Source: Synchiropus splendidus
Taxonomy: Eukaryota > Chordata > Actinopteri > Syngnathiformes > Callionymidae
DNA length: 64,000 nucleotides
NCBI RefSeq assembly: GCF_027744825.2
Contig: NC_071340.1
Coordinates: forward strand, 11,482,001 to 11,546,000
Direction of reading: 5' to 3'
In this document: positions 31,821 through 42,800 of the stretch, one piece after another
Layout: the number at the start of each line of letters is the position of its first letter
Numbering within the stretch: position 1 is the stretch's first letter
The notes under the pieces: generated by a model
Database searches by the model: none
What the model was told of the DNA's origin: nothing
What the model saw: only the letters and a program-made list of their open reading frames with translations
Program-made: the position numbers and the translations under genes

Positions 31821-31979
31821 ATCAAAATATAATCGATAATAATAATAGAGTAATTACACTTGGCCGATGCTTCTTCGCTTCTAAAATTGTGTTAGTGGTG
31901 CGTGTGAACGTGCTGGTGCAGCTGCCTTTGTGTTGACACTGTAACGCCCCGCTGACACAACAAAAACACAGCCAATGAA

Positions 31980-32360
31980 ACACATTCAGTTCAAAGTCAA
32001 CTAAATAAATCCCCAAGCTTCGTGCGAGCTTCCCTCTTCCACCGCGCGATCCTTCTCTTGTTTCTGTTTTGGCGGAGAGTGGCACCAAAACAAGACGCAT
32101 CAGGACTCACCGGAGCAGAGATCGGCACAGATCCAGCTTCGCGAGGAAAGAAAGAAAGTCTTCTCTGTGATATTTTCGGGAAACGACGCAGGGTGAAGAG
32201 TCGGGACGATGATCTTTGTAGATGAAGCAGCGGTTATTGTCTGAGCTCCGCCGCCGCTGAGCGGATCTCTCTCTCTCAAACACACCGCCTCACGCACACA
32301 CGCACACACACACTGCAGCAGCGCAGATGAAGTACCAGTCCTTTCTTGCCTCCCCTCTCT
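31980..32360 (-). promoter_or_regulatory. mapk4: candidate MAPK4 promoter, CpG-rich
   Basis: CpG and G+C rise locally, with GCCGCCGCTGAGCGG near 32250 and pyrimidine/CA-rich tracts at 32268-32315. It is the only promoter-like stretch upstream of the MAPK4 coding exons, so it may hold the noncoding first exon. A large first intron is usual for this gene in mammals. This is inference from composition and position. Confidence 0.35.
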
Positions 32361-32514
32361 CACACTAGACGCCCCCCTCCCTCTCTCTCACTGCCTCTCC
32401 GGACTCCCAGCGGGACGCTGACCTCACCGCACCTACGGACCTCAAATGTAACGCTGTTCCTCATATCAACAGCACAATACTCATATCGACCATCATCATC
32501 TTCTTCTTCTTGGA

Positions 32515-32880
32515 GGAATGATTTAATGATGGATGGAGCAATTGGATGAACAATATTGTGGAAGCTATGGATTCCTTCAGTTTCAGGAGATGGACGTACG
32601 GCCTCATGACAGGGACGACATCGGAGCTGATGGTCGGATGATGAAATAAGATTGATGGAGTCACAGTCATGAAAGATCATCTTCGATAGATGGAGGATAA
32701 AACAGTTGGATTAAGTCCAAAATGAACGGGTCAATGGGTTTATGGATCATGATTGATTTGCTCTCATGGATGGATGAATTTTGGATCAGGTCATGGATGA
32801 ATGAGGTTTTAGCGGATGGATTTATTAATATTGAAAGACGTTTTATGGATGATGGAAGCATTTCTGGATGAATAACCAAT
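32515..32880. repeat. GATGGA-rich degenerate simple sequence
   Basis: GATGGA/GGATGA words recur irregularly over about 370 bases, the pattern of a decayed microsatellite. Open frames on either strand here are products of the repeat. Confidence 0.5.
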
Positions 32881-33125
32881 GAACTGGAGGAGTCCAAGTG
32901 TCTTGAGGTCCTGTTCGTAAGTGAGGGGAGGATGGAGCATGTGGTCCGCTGAAGTCATCTGCCCTGGTGAACAAAAGGCTTCAGTTTTCTTTTAAAGGTC
33001 CCTGTTAGTCAAGAGTTTTGGGTTGTGACCGGATGAATGAGGGCAGATAGAAGCAGCCAAAATGAGAGTGACTGCACAGTGGTGAGAAGTTAAGCCGTCC
33101 GCGTTACGGCGGCGCCTCTGTCTTG

Positions 33126-33220
33126 TAGGACGTCTCCTGGACGCCTCCTTGGTGAGGTGTTTTAGGCATGTTCAACTGGGATGGTCCCTCAGAAGAGCTG
33201 GAGGAGGGAAGCTTGGGTCC
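33126..33220 (+). mobile_element. 3' fragment of an L2/Rex-like LINE
   Basis: GGACGCCTCCTTGGTGAGGTG followed by a GGCATGTT block and GAGCTGGAGGAGGG matches, from memory, the end of the reverse-transcriptase reading frame of a LINE family common in teleost genomes. It is short and mutated, with no open frame. The family name is uncertain. Confidence 0.5.
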
Positions 33221-33719
33221 ACTAACACTACGCGGATTTTAAGCAATAAAAAAACAGGAAGCTGATCAAATACCTGCTTCCCTGCCAAACACACTATTCT
33301 CTCCATGAAGGAGAACAAACCACCATTCCAGTTTAGAAAAGCATTTGTATTTGCTTGTACGAGTGTGAGGTGCCGGTGTGTTTTCTTGTGGAATGATTTG
33401 TCCTGAGCAGTAAAAGTGCAGGAGGCGAGCTGTTGTTTCTTGCTCACCTTTGGGGTCATTTATCATCCTGACTGCTACAGAGTTTATGTGCTTGAGGGAG
33501 AGGATGCTGGAGAAGGTCTCAGCCAATGAATGCATTCCTGCGGGGAAGAGCGGTCGGAGAGTTTACCGGCGCTTTAGCAACAAACGTATGAATACAGATG
33601 AGCTAGGATTGAAAGGAAATATTGATGATGCTATGCATTCAACCCTCCAACAACAGGAAGTCATTCCTCCCTTCTACCCCAGTGAGCCTGAGCGTCCTGG
33701 CAGCTGCAGCTTATCAATC

Positions 33720-33742
33720 ATTCATTCACTCATTCATTCATT
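33720..33742. repeat. short ATTC microsatellite
   Basis: An imperfect run of the tetranucleotide CATT/ATTC. It has no other significance that I can see. Confidence 0.6.
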
Positions 33743-34094
33743 CGTCGAGCACGATGGCAGGTGGGAGAGGCCAAACTTAGCTAACTCTGGGTGGCCCAGA
33801 ACTGCAGGACTGGAGCTCAGACAGAGACTACTGTTGGTGTGAGGAGCGGGTGAAGAAGCTTCTAGATATAACATTTTGGAATCAAATTATTTACTTTAGG
33901 AGACGGCAAACTTCATGTTCTGTCAACTTCTGTTTCATGACATTCAAATAAAATCCTTTGTTACTGGAACCTTTAGGATCTTTTTAGCCCAGTGGGAAGG
34001 AAGCCAGTGAGACTACTGAAAAGGATGCAACACACATGCCAGGCCACTATGTGGCATCGTCATGAAAAACACATTTCTGTTAAAAAACCAAATA

Positions 34095-34780
34095 CAGTGG
34101 TACCTCGGCTCTCGACCACAATCCATTCCAGACGGCCGTTCGAGAAGTGATTTGTTCGAAATCTGAATCGATTTTTTCCATTACAATTAATGGAAAAAGA
34201 AATAATGCGTTCCAAGCCTTAAAATAGTCTTTTGTAGGAGTGAATGTAGAGTGTCTGCTGCAGGTGCGCTGTTCCTCTATGTGTGTGGCCGCTGCATGTG
34301 GGAGGGGTTGCCGAGTGAGTGACGTCTCTCCAGAAGTGAAGAGGTGCCCGGTGCGTGTCCAGCTCTGAATGTGCGCTTCTGTGCAGTTTGGCTGTGACAA
34401 AGTCATAAACCAAGTAACGCTCTGTCCCAGACTGGCCTCATCCCTGTCCCAGCTCCAACAGGACATCAAACCCTGGAGTGAGCGCTCCAGCCTCGGAGGT
34501 GTGGAGAGCGAGCACCTCCCCTGTGACACAGGAAACAGGAAAGGTTTTACACCTCAATATGAAGAAAAAACAGTCAGTAAATGTAACGGGACACGTCTAC
34601 ATACAGAGGCTGCGTTATACACAACTGATCAGTACGTAAACAGATTTTTTTTCAGGCTTTTTTCGGGGCCGTTCAAGTTCTGGATTTTTGTTCGAAATCA
34701 GAAGCAAAAAAATCTCGAAATTTTTGTTCGAACTCTGATTTGTTTGAAGTCCGGGACGTTCGAAAACCGAGGTACCACTG
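34095..34780. mobile_element. TA-flanked MITE, mariner-like ends (686 bp)
   Basis: The left end reads CAGTGGTACCTCGG and the right end is its exact inverse, CCGAGGTACCACTG; similarity continues inward (TTCGAA-rich). Each end is flanked by TA (34093-34094 and 34781-34782), the target duplication of the Tc1/mariner superfamily. The interior codes for no transposase, so this is a non-autonomous element. It lies between MAPK4 and TSPAN36. Confidence 0.8.
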
Positions 34781-34984
34781 TATCTCAGAGATAGTCGTCG
34801 GCAACCAGGCTTTTGTCTAGGAGGGAGAGTCTCGACCGTAGCTTGGCCGCCAGATGCTGCTGTAGGTACCAAATGTGTCCGCTTGCCAAATGTGTCCGAC
34901 CTCCCACGGAGTGATGACGCCACATCCGGCATATACGATATCTTTTTTTTTTTTAACGTTTTAATGAGCCAGAGGAAATTGAAA

Positions 34985-36210
34985 TAAAGGATTTCAAGGC
35001 GCCATCTACCACATGCGTATCATTTATTTCCACAAAATACAATGTTTGTCATCGAATCATTGCAAAGTTTATGTCCGTTCTTGTAGACGCCCTCCTCCAT
35101 GACTTCACTTCACAAAACTGACCGTGGATCGAGAAGGTTAAAGAGTGCTCCATTTGTTAAAGCTGTGTTTGTGATTCTCACTTGTGCACAGGCTTCTTGC
35201 CTGTTTTCATGAGGATGTTGCCTCTGTTGTATCGCATTAACCACCCAGTATTATGAAAGATTTTCCCAATAAACTCAACACCTGTCACTCAACGATGACA
35301 GCTTCTCATGCTCGGTCCTGTGGACGAGACATCAGTGTTTGGGGAGATGACCACTCAAAATGTTGCTTTTCGAGTGAATCCTGTAAAGGCCCATGCATTA
35401 CATGAGTCATAGTCAGGGAAGGCTGAACACCAGGTGTGGAATAAGGTCCAAGGTGCAGGAACTCAAGCATCTTGGGGTCTTTCTCATCAGAAGCGCTGCT
35501 GCCCAACATCATGTTTTACTGCATTGCAATATCTCCACCTCTTGTGGTTGAGTGAAAGTAGAGCTGGACAATAGAGGGAGGTTGAGGGGGAGGTGTTTCA
35601 GCTGTGAGAGGGGCAGAGACCCTCGAGTAGCCTAACCTAATAACCACACGGTGATGGAGCATGTTGCAGGAAAGCCATAAAGGAAGAGATTGCTGCGGGT
35701 GTTTTCCTGCCTTGTAAATAGGAGCAGCAAAATAACAGCAGGGAGATTTTCATTATTCTCAGACAGTGACAGATAATTTAGCCCCTAAATGTGTATATTG
35801 GATGAGAAAGTGTGGCCTTTTGTTTGGGATGGATGTCACCACCTTGAAGTCGATCTAGACCAGACTCCTTTCCCTTCCAGAGAAGATGACCTTCTTCGTG
35901 GGAAACTTGCAGATCAACATTTTAATGCAGCACAACCTAAAATCCAGATCGACTGCTGGATTAGTGGTGGCTGGTCAACAGGGGGCGCCACACCTCATAG
36001 TAACGGCATAAAAGGTGGATTTATTGATTTATTTGTTTGGCTTGCCATTCATGGAGGGTGCACTACAACATGTCGCTGATAAAATATAAGCCATGTTTGG
36101 AGGAAACAACTTCCTGTTCATGAAATGATGCTTGCGGACATTGAAAAAAAAAAAGAACCCCGCTCAGCTCAGCCATTGAAATGCTCACATGGCCCCATAA
36201 ATTCAGCAAC
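34985..36210. other. intergenic, nothing coding
   Basis: No gene or repeat is recognised except a CTCF-like motif listed separately. Open frames are short and lack similarity to known proteins. Confidence 0.45.
35976..35990 (+). promoter_or_regulatory. candidate CTCF site
   Basis: CAACAGGGGGCGCCA contains the strongest form of the CTCF core (CAGGGGGCGC). It lies in the gene-poor interval between MAPK4 and TSPAN36. Motif evidence only. Confidence 0.4.
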
Positions 36211-36216
36211 CTAGAA

Positions 36217-36655
36217 CAGTGGTGGCAACTAAATTTCAAGTCCAGCAACGTTGTGCACTGTTGCATGGCCACTGAGACTTGCCATTCAAATATTATTAAA
36301 TAAAATAAAAAATACTTGGCATTATACATTGAACATATGTTATTTGATCATCTATTATTCAATTTTATTTATATTTTATTTAAAGATTTGCAAGAGAAGT
36401 CATACATGCTGGAAGATCTTTTTCAGTGATATTTGAGGTACTGAATTATAGGGTAAATATGACATATGAAAAAAAAAAGTAGTTCCTTCAAGGTATTTTC
36501 TGAAACATTCTCATCCATTTATTTGTGGGACAATAATACTGTTAAAGCAAGCTTCATGAGACTCCTAAAATGTTTTCCTCTGACCTTATGAGGGCCGCAT
36601 GAATGCAGGCAATGGGCCGCATTTGGCCCCCGGGGCCACTCTTTGCCCACATCTG
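36217..36655. mobile_element. hAT-like non-autonomous element
   Basis: Left end CAGTGGTGGCAA and right end TTGCCCACATCTG are imperfect inverse repeats. The sequence just inside the right end (GGCCGCATTTGGCCCC) is the kind found near hAT element ends. Flanking octamers acctagaa and ccctagat agree at 6 of 8 positions, as for an eroded 8-bp target duplication. There is no transposase frame. Confidence 0.5.
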
Positions 36656-37117
36656 CCCTAGATTTGCCCGAAATGCCCCAGTTTATGAGACTGAAACTCC
36701 ATGCAGATCCTTTCAGAGCTTTTCTTCTGCTTGCTTTAATTCCTAATAATAAGTGCTGTTAAGTAACAGAACAGTCTGTCATTTATGTTAAATAATGTGT
36801 AGTAGGTTCTGGGATGTTCGAATGTCAAACTGACACAGCCCCCACTAGCATTGTTTTTTTTTTTTTCAACCAGCTGCCACTGTCCTGGATGTTGTTGCCT
36901 CGAGGCTATGATCTCACAAGGAGAGAGTTGCTGCTGCGACACAGACTTCAAATCAGACTAGAGAACAAATCTTGACCTGAGGTAGTAAAAAGAATGACAA
37001 GCACCTCGAAACACAAGTTTAGTGCGGAAACTCATGTTGGATTCTGGTATGAACTTTCACAATGGTCCTTGTTGTAGTCGTCTTCTATTTGACATCCTTC
37101 TCATCCAGAAACTGAAG

Positions 37118-37118
<1 letters not shown>

Positions 37119-37164
<46 letters not shown>

Positions 37165-37176
37165 CATATATATATG
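37119..37176. repeat. (TA)n microsatellite
   Basis: Nearly pure TA dinucleotide for about 40 bases, followed by a TACATA-type imperfect part. Confidence 0.9.
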
Positions 37177-38199
37177 TTAGTTATCACTGATCATTCTGTA
37201 CAGACGCAGGTTTAAAACAAGTCACTCTGCTGCTCATTTTCTGTCCCCACGGATGAACCCAGTTCTGTGATCTGACTAATGGAGACATGACATGCTTGGA
37301 GGACACTCACAGAAGCTCACCAGCACGTGTCTTGTCAGCAGCAGCTGCTCCTCGTCCTGGTGGGCATTATTCATCTGTCTGGCCTGGCGAGGTGGGCCGG
37401 AATGCACACAGCAGCTATGTTTGGGGGTGAAAAAAAAGCACCTTTTCAATAAAAGCAGGTATGCAATGTCCCTATGTGAAATAGGGAGAGCTGCCGAAAA
37501 ATTCTGAAAACACAACAGCCATTTAATAACAAAGGAGTGGCTGGAATTGTCCGTGGAAGTTGCGTCCTCAGATTACCTCAGGCTATCGGATGCTCCTCTG
37601 AGCAGGAAGAGCTAAATAAATCAGAGGTCAGGCTTGACGACACACGTGGAGTCTGGACTTGGTGACCTACAAGACGGCAGCAGTGGAGTCTGACTTAAGT
37701 GACTGCATGACAAAATGAAGGGAAATGCACTGAGCACTCTTCAAAATGCATTTTCAACAGTCCCGCAATTCACTGAGGAAAAGAAGAGGGAAGACTAAAG
37801 TGAGCGTTTCAAAAGAAAGACCTTGGGAAACATTATCTCCTCTCCTTCTCAGATTCCTGGCTACATCAGGTGACATTTTCCATGAAGTTCAGGTCTGTTT
37901 CCGGCGTACCCAACAGTGACAAGAGACAGAAAAGATGTGGTGAATGTAAACAGACATGAAGGTGAGAGGGAGACCGGCGACAGTGTAGGGGGAAGAAGAA
38001 TGGAGCTGACAAGGTTATCTTAAGAGCTGTGTGCCTGTAATTCTTCTGAGAGAAGCTTCGGCACGTCTAAATGTCAACTTAATCTGGAACAGGGAGGATA
38101 TGCTGTGAATAAGGTATGAGAGAAGCAGACAGACAGGTTATATTGAATATGAGGCGACAGTCTCTGAATAGGAAGACAGATGATATCAAAGAAAACCTC

Positions 38200-38219
38200 A
38201 AATAACATTATTATTATTA

Positions 38220-38251
<32 letters not shown>

Positions 38252-38270
38252 GTAGTAGTAGTAGTACTTG
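38200..38270. repeat. (TTA)n / (TAG)n microsatellite
   Basis: Trinucleotide ATT/TTA run that passes into TAG repeats. Confidence 0.9.
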
Positions 38271-38496
38271 TATATTATTATTATACCATATTTAATAACA
38301 AATCATTATAGCGATGTATTATTATTTTTTATTTTATTATTTATTCTAGAAACAAATATACATTTGCTGAAACAAACTTCCAAATTAAAAAAGAACGTAA
38401 ATTAATCTCAGCGTTTGTTCTCTCCCTTCGAGCCCCCCATTAAAGCGCAACAACTTAAACAAAGTCTGGCACCATCTAGAGGCTATTTTTGGGTTA

Positions 38497-38815
38497 CTAC
38501 AATAGAATAGAATAGAATAGAATGGAATAGAATTGAACTTATTGCCATGGTCAGTGGGGGTTTCACCAACTAGGCTGTTAAAAATAAAATAAAATAAAAT
38601 AAAATAAAATAAAATAAAATAACAAAGGCTGATAACAAATTTAAAGTTCTGGTCTGGATGGACCGTAGCCTCCTGCCAGTGGGAAGAGGAACAAACGGGT
38701 CGGCACTGATCCGAACTGCACGTCTTTTGGTCCTGGAGACATACAGGTCCTCTTCAGGCAGGCTGCAACCGATTCTCAGACGCGTTCCAACGTTCGGAAC
38801 GCGCATTGAGGAAAC
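38497..38815 (-). mobile_element. L2-like LINE 3' end, minus orientation
   Basis: Read on the minus strand, the fragment encodes RTKRRAVRISADPFVPL then PTGRRLRSIQTRT, the C-terminal end of a fish non-LTR retrotransposon protein as I remember it. It is followed by CCCCCACTGACCATGGCAAT and a TTCTA/TATTC tail, the tandem tail typical of L2-like elements. The AAAAT run at 38581-38622 interrupts it. The same tail sequence recurs at 58068-58118. Confidence 0.6.
38581..38622. repeat. (AAAAT)n microsatellite
   Basis: About eight AAAAT/AAATA units, located inside the LINE fragment. Confidence 0.9.
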
Positions 38816-38999
38816 ATTTAAGTTGCAATGAAAGCAAAACACTAACACAATAGGTACTTTATTTTTAACTAAAACGTGTACACTCACAAACAAATAGGAC
38901 GGTGGACTTGAGTGTAAAAGGTGGAGTACAAGACCAACAGGCTGAACAGCAGCACATTGTGGGTCACACAGAGTCAAACACTGGTGAAGCGGTGCAACA

Positions 39000-39825
39000 G
39001 GTTTATTGTTGCACAGTCAAAAACTTCCTTGCATGACCTCTAAGAGTGAAACAATTCAATCGTGGAGCACAGCCACAAACACACACAAAGGTAGGCATGT
39101 GTTTCTCTCTCCTCGGCAACTTGGCAACAGCTGAGATAAGAACAGAGTGAAAACCAGGGAAGTTCCATGCGTTGTTGACCTGTCATAGAACAATAACACC
39201 CTGGTGTTTATAATGCATTACGACACCGGTGAAGTCCCAAAAAGATTACCATATGTACAGCACTGTGGACTTTCTTATCAGCACTGAGTCAGGTGGTGAG
39301 CGGAAGATAGCACGGGTCACATTTCTTGTTGTGTCCCGAGCGAAACGTACCATCTAAAATAAAGTGCTGTGGCAAAAAGCAAAATAATCTTCGGCCCAGT
39401 GATCTGACTGGATAAAACAGATTTTCTCTGCGAAGACATGACTGGACAGCAACAACGTTGTCGTGAAATATTTCACTTTTAATTTAGAAAGACAATAAAA
39501 ACAACCAAAACTTGAAGTAGTAGAAGTCAGGAAGGTCGACATAAATACGATGAAAAAGTCTGCAGACTATTATTTTTCCACTCCACAGCAGTGATCTTGG
39601 ATGAGCAACGTACAATTTATTTTCCAAAGGCAGAATCATCATTTAAACCTAAGTTACTGAAAGTAGAAATTTTCTTCAGAATTTCTTAACAATTGATAAA
39701 AGAGGAAGGACTCTGGTGCGCTAAGAGAATGTACCGTAAATTTAAATAAAAACAAGCTGGTCAGCAACAGTGGCCAACAAACCCCGCCTGAGTGACAAGT
39801 TTATGTGGGGTTTGAAGAGGAAGCT
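39000..39825 (-). other. tspan36: TSPAN36 3' UTR
   Basis: Sequence downstream of the TSPAN36 stop; TTTATT at 39001-39006 gives AATAAA on the minus strand as a possible end. No other coding region is seen. Confidence 0.5.
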
Positions 39826-42800
39826 TTAGGCGTAGAGCGGCTGGTATCCGGTCCTCCGGCCGTTGCCGTTACAGGTGATGATGCAGACGCTCAACATCCC
39901 GAAGAACTGAAGGAAGAAATATCAACGGTTAGACTTTTTTCTTTTTAATTTATATATGTTCTCCTCTTTATTTTCAGACCAGAATCTATACAATGTGCTT
40001 CACAGCAGTGTTTGTATGGCACCATGGTGTTCACAGTCATCATCATCGCTTGAGAGAGGAGGAAGAGTGTCACTGATATATCAGATAAATGCCTGTAAAA
40101 GTTGTGTTATTGACTGTGGCCGACGCCGGGTGACATCATAATACACACACGAGATTTACTCCATCCCCAACTTCGGGTCACACTGAGGTTCCCCTTTACA
40201 GAACACCTTCATCTCAGATTTCAAGCGTTTAGAAATAGTAATATCAAAGCTGAATATTTCTTTGATAAAAAACTCAAGCACCCAAAGGGTTAAATCCTAT
40301 TAAAATGAAAGTTGCGTGTTGAAGAAAGCCAACAGTTCATCCTTGAGTCTAGATTAAGTTTCATGTTTATTGAAAGTTACCTTTTATTTATTAAGAAAGA
40401 TCTTCATCAGAATGTTGTTATTTACCGTTAGGTATGTACAAAAATGAGTTATTCGACCTCAGTCATTTTGCATTGTTTTGGACAGAATGGTTGCACTAGT
40501 CCTCCAGAATTTTAAAATGGAAAGACTATCATGATATTGTCAAACTAACCACCCCTATCTGGACATATTTTTAACAAATTAATTTCCCATCATTTTCTGA
40601 AAATAGCATACCAACAGACAACAGCCACAATTTGTCACGAATTAAAAGGGATTTCCACAAAGTACTCGGTTCCATTGGAGGTATTTTAATATGATGGTAT
40701 GGTATATGAAGTGTCCCATGATCCTGATCCTGATCACACTGGTGGCACTAATCCAGCATCTACAACCTCAGAGGAATAATACCTCGCAGTGTTTGGCAGA
40801 ACGTGGTAGGCTCAACATTATCTATGTGGATCGTGTGAGAAGTTCTTCGGAAAAAAAAAGTTTGCCTTGGCAATAAAACCTATATATCCCCATATAGCCT
40901 GCCGCGCGGAAAGTTGGCTTCATAGTTTTCATGTGCTGGAAGATTGAAGAGGGCGCCGGAATGACTCTTTCAGCATGAAGACACAAACAAGAGTGACTCA
41001 TCAAAATGATGTTCTCACCCACTGAAGCCATTTTCAATGGACCAGAGGACCATAGGATGTAACCAAGCAGAATTGGTTTTATACGAGCAAATCAAATCAA
41101 GAATCTCAGTTCACCCGTTACAAACATGCCTCGGAGGCAGAAAACCACAAGGCAGCAAGGATATCTACTTCAGACCATCATGCAGCTATGTGCTTTTTTT
41201 TCCAAGTACAAGGCAACGGATGTTTAGATGCAAACACAGATAGCAGCAGCAGTCACAGTGACTTTCTCAGTATCACAGGAAATTCACTTCAATTGAAAAC
41301 TATGTTCCAGTTTAATCCTTTTGAGAGCGTTTTAAGCCATAGGCATCTCAGCGTAACTGGTCGCATTGTAGCAGTGTCCTCACGCAGCACTCTCACCTCC
41401 AAGATCCGTCCCACGCTGCCGTCTCTAAACAAACTTACCTATTAAGAGATTCACTGCGTTCTAACAACGTTCACTCGAGTGCTAAAAAGTAACTACGATT
41501 GTAGTTTTAGTGCAGATTTGACCGAACATCCGACGAGATATGACTAGATTATATGAAATTGTTTAAGAACAGGTTGAAGAAATTGGAGAAACACATTGTC
41601 AACACCCTTATTTTGGGGCGGCCACATTATTGCTCGCATTTTCTTTAGACAATAGACAGTTGTTTTTAGTCACGGCAAACTGGTTTGTTTAGTTCTGCTG
41701 CTTTGCTGGGACATTAAAATCTTCGCCCTGGAATAAAATTCTTCTTCAAGTTTAAATAAATATTCATAGAAATGATGCGTAACTGACGTGACTGTGAACC
41801 ACAAGTTTGATTTCCCATTTTACTTCGGGCTGGGACTTTATTCATCTATTACAGACAAACATAATGAATGGACCTGAACGTAATGTAAAAACTCCCAGGG
41901 TACTGCAGTATAAATATAGTACAAAGTTTATACACAGGGGTATAAACTTAACTCAGAGTACCACTGAGATCGTCTCTTACCTTGATGATGGCGAATCCCA
42001 GGATGACCAGCATGGCATATCCCAGCACGTCCTGCAGCAGCCTCTCCAGTTTGGTCTCGCAGCCCTGAAATGTTGACAAAACAAGTTCAGAGTCATGAAC
42101 ACAACCACATGCAAAAAGTGGTTTTGCGCAGGTCACCTCAAGGTTGAGCAGGTCCAACTGATCCAGTTGTCCTGTGCAGCCTGTGCTGTTGCTCTTGCAG
42201 CAGGTCAGAGGAACTGTGCTGTTGTGGGTGCTGAACCAGGAAGTAGTGCTCCAGCTGGTGTAGTTTTTGACTCCACAACACTGCAACTGTAGCATGACAG
42301 GAGTGGGAACGGCCATCTTGAGTTAGTTGTCACGTCAATGAGAAAATGAAAGTTGCAAACAAAATACATTCATGGAGATTTACATTTCATATTTGTTGAA
42401 TTAAGTGGGTCATATTTGCTGTCTGACAGGTGATTTTAAGAACATATCAGTTATGTCCCAACATCTACTTTACTTGTGACATGACACAGATATTGCAGCC
42501 TTGAGTATTTGCCAATATTGATTCAATATAAGCATGAATCATACATGTGTTTGTAGTATGGATTGCTCTGGTGATATTACTCAAACAGAGAGTAGTCAGA
42601 AACAGCAGGTAAAAGAAGAAACAACCGGTTACATCCATTTTAACACGCAAAATGATATCTACAGTATTCAACAATGGAATAAAATAAATAAAAGATAAAT
42701 TAGAGGACCCTGAAAAATAACAAATAAATCCAATAAAAACATTGTATAATATCTACAGTATTCAACAATAGAATAAAATAAATAAAAGATAAATTAGAGG

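Noticed and set aside
32360..32897. Several overlapping open frames on the minus strand
   Set aside because: They are produced by the GATGGA-rich simple sequence (Ser/Ile/His-rich translations).
34080..34794. 149- and 141-codon frames between MAPK4 and TSPAN36
   Set aside because: Both lie inside the TA-flanked MITE, run through its terminal repeats and resemble no transposase.
38200..38270. Regular short repeats that could suggest an array
   Set aside because: Plain trinucleotide microsatellite; there are no spacers, and CRISPR arrays are not expected in a fish genome.
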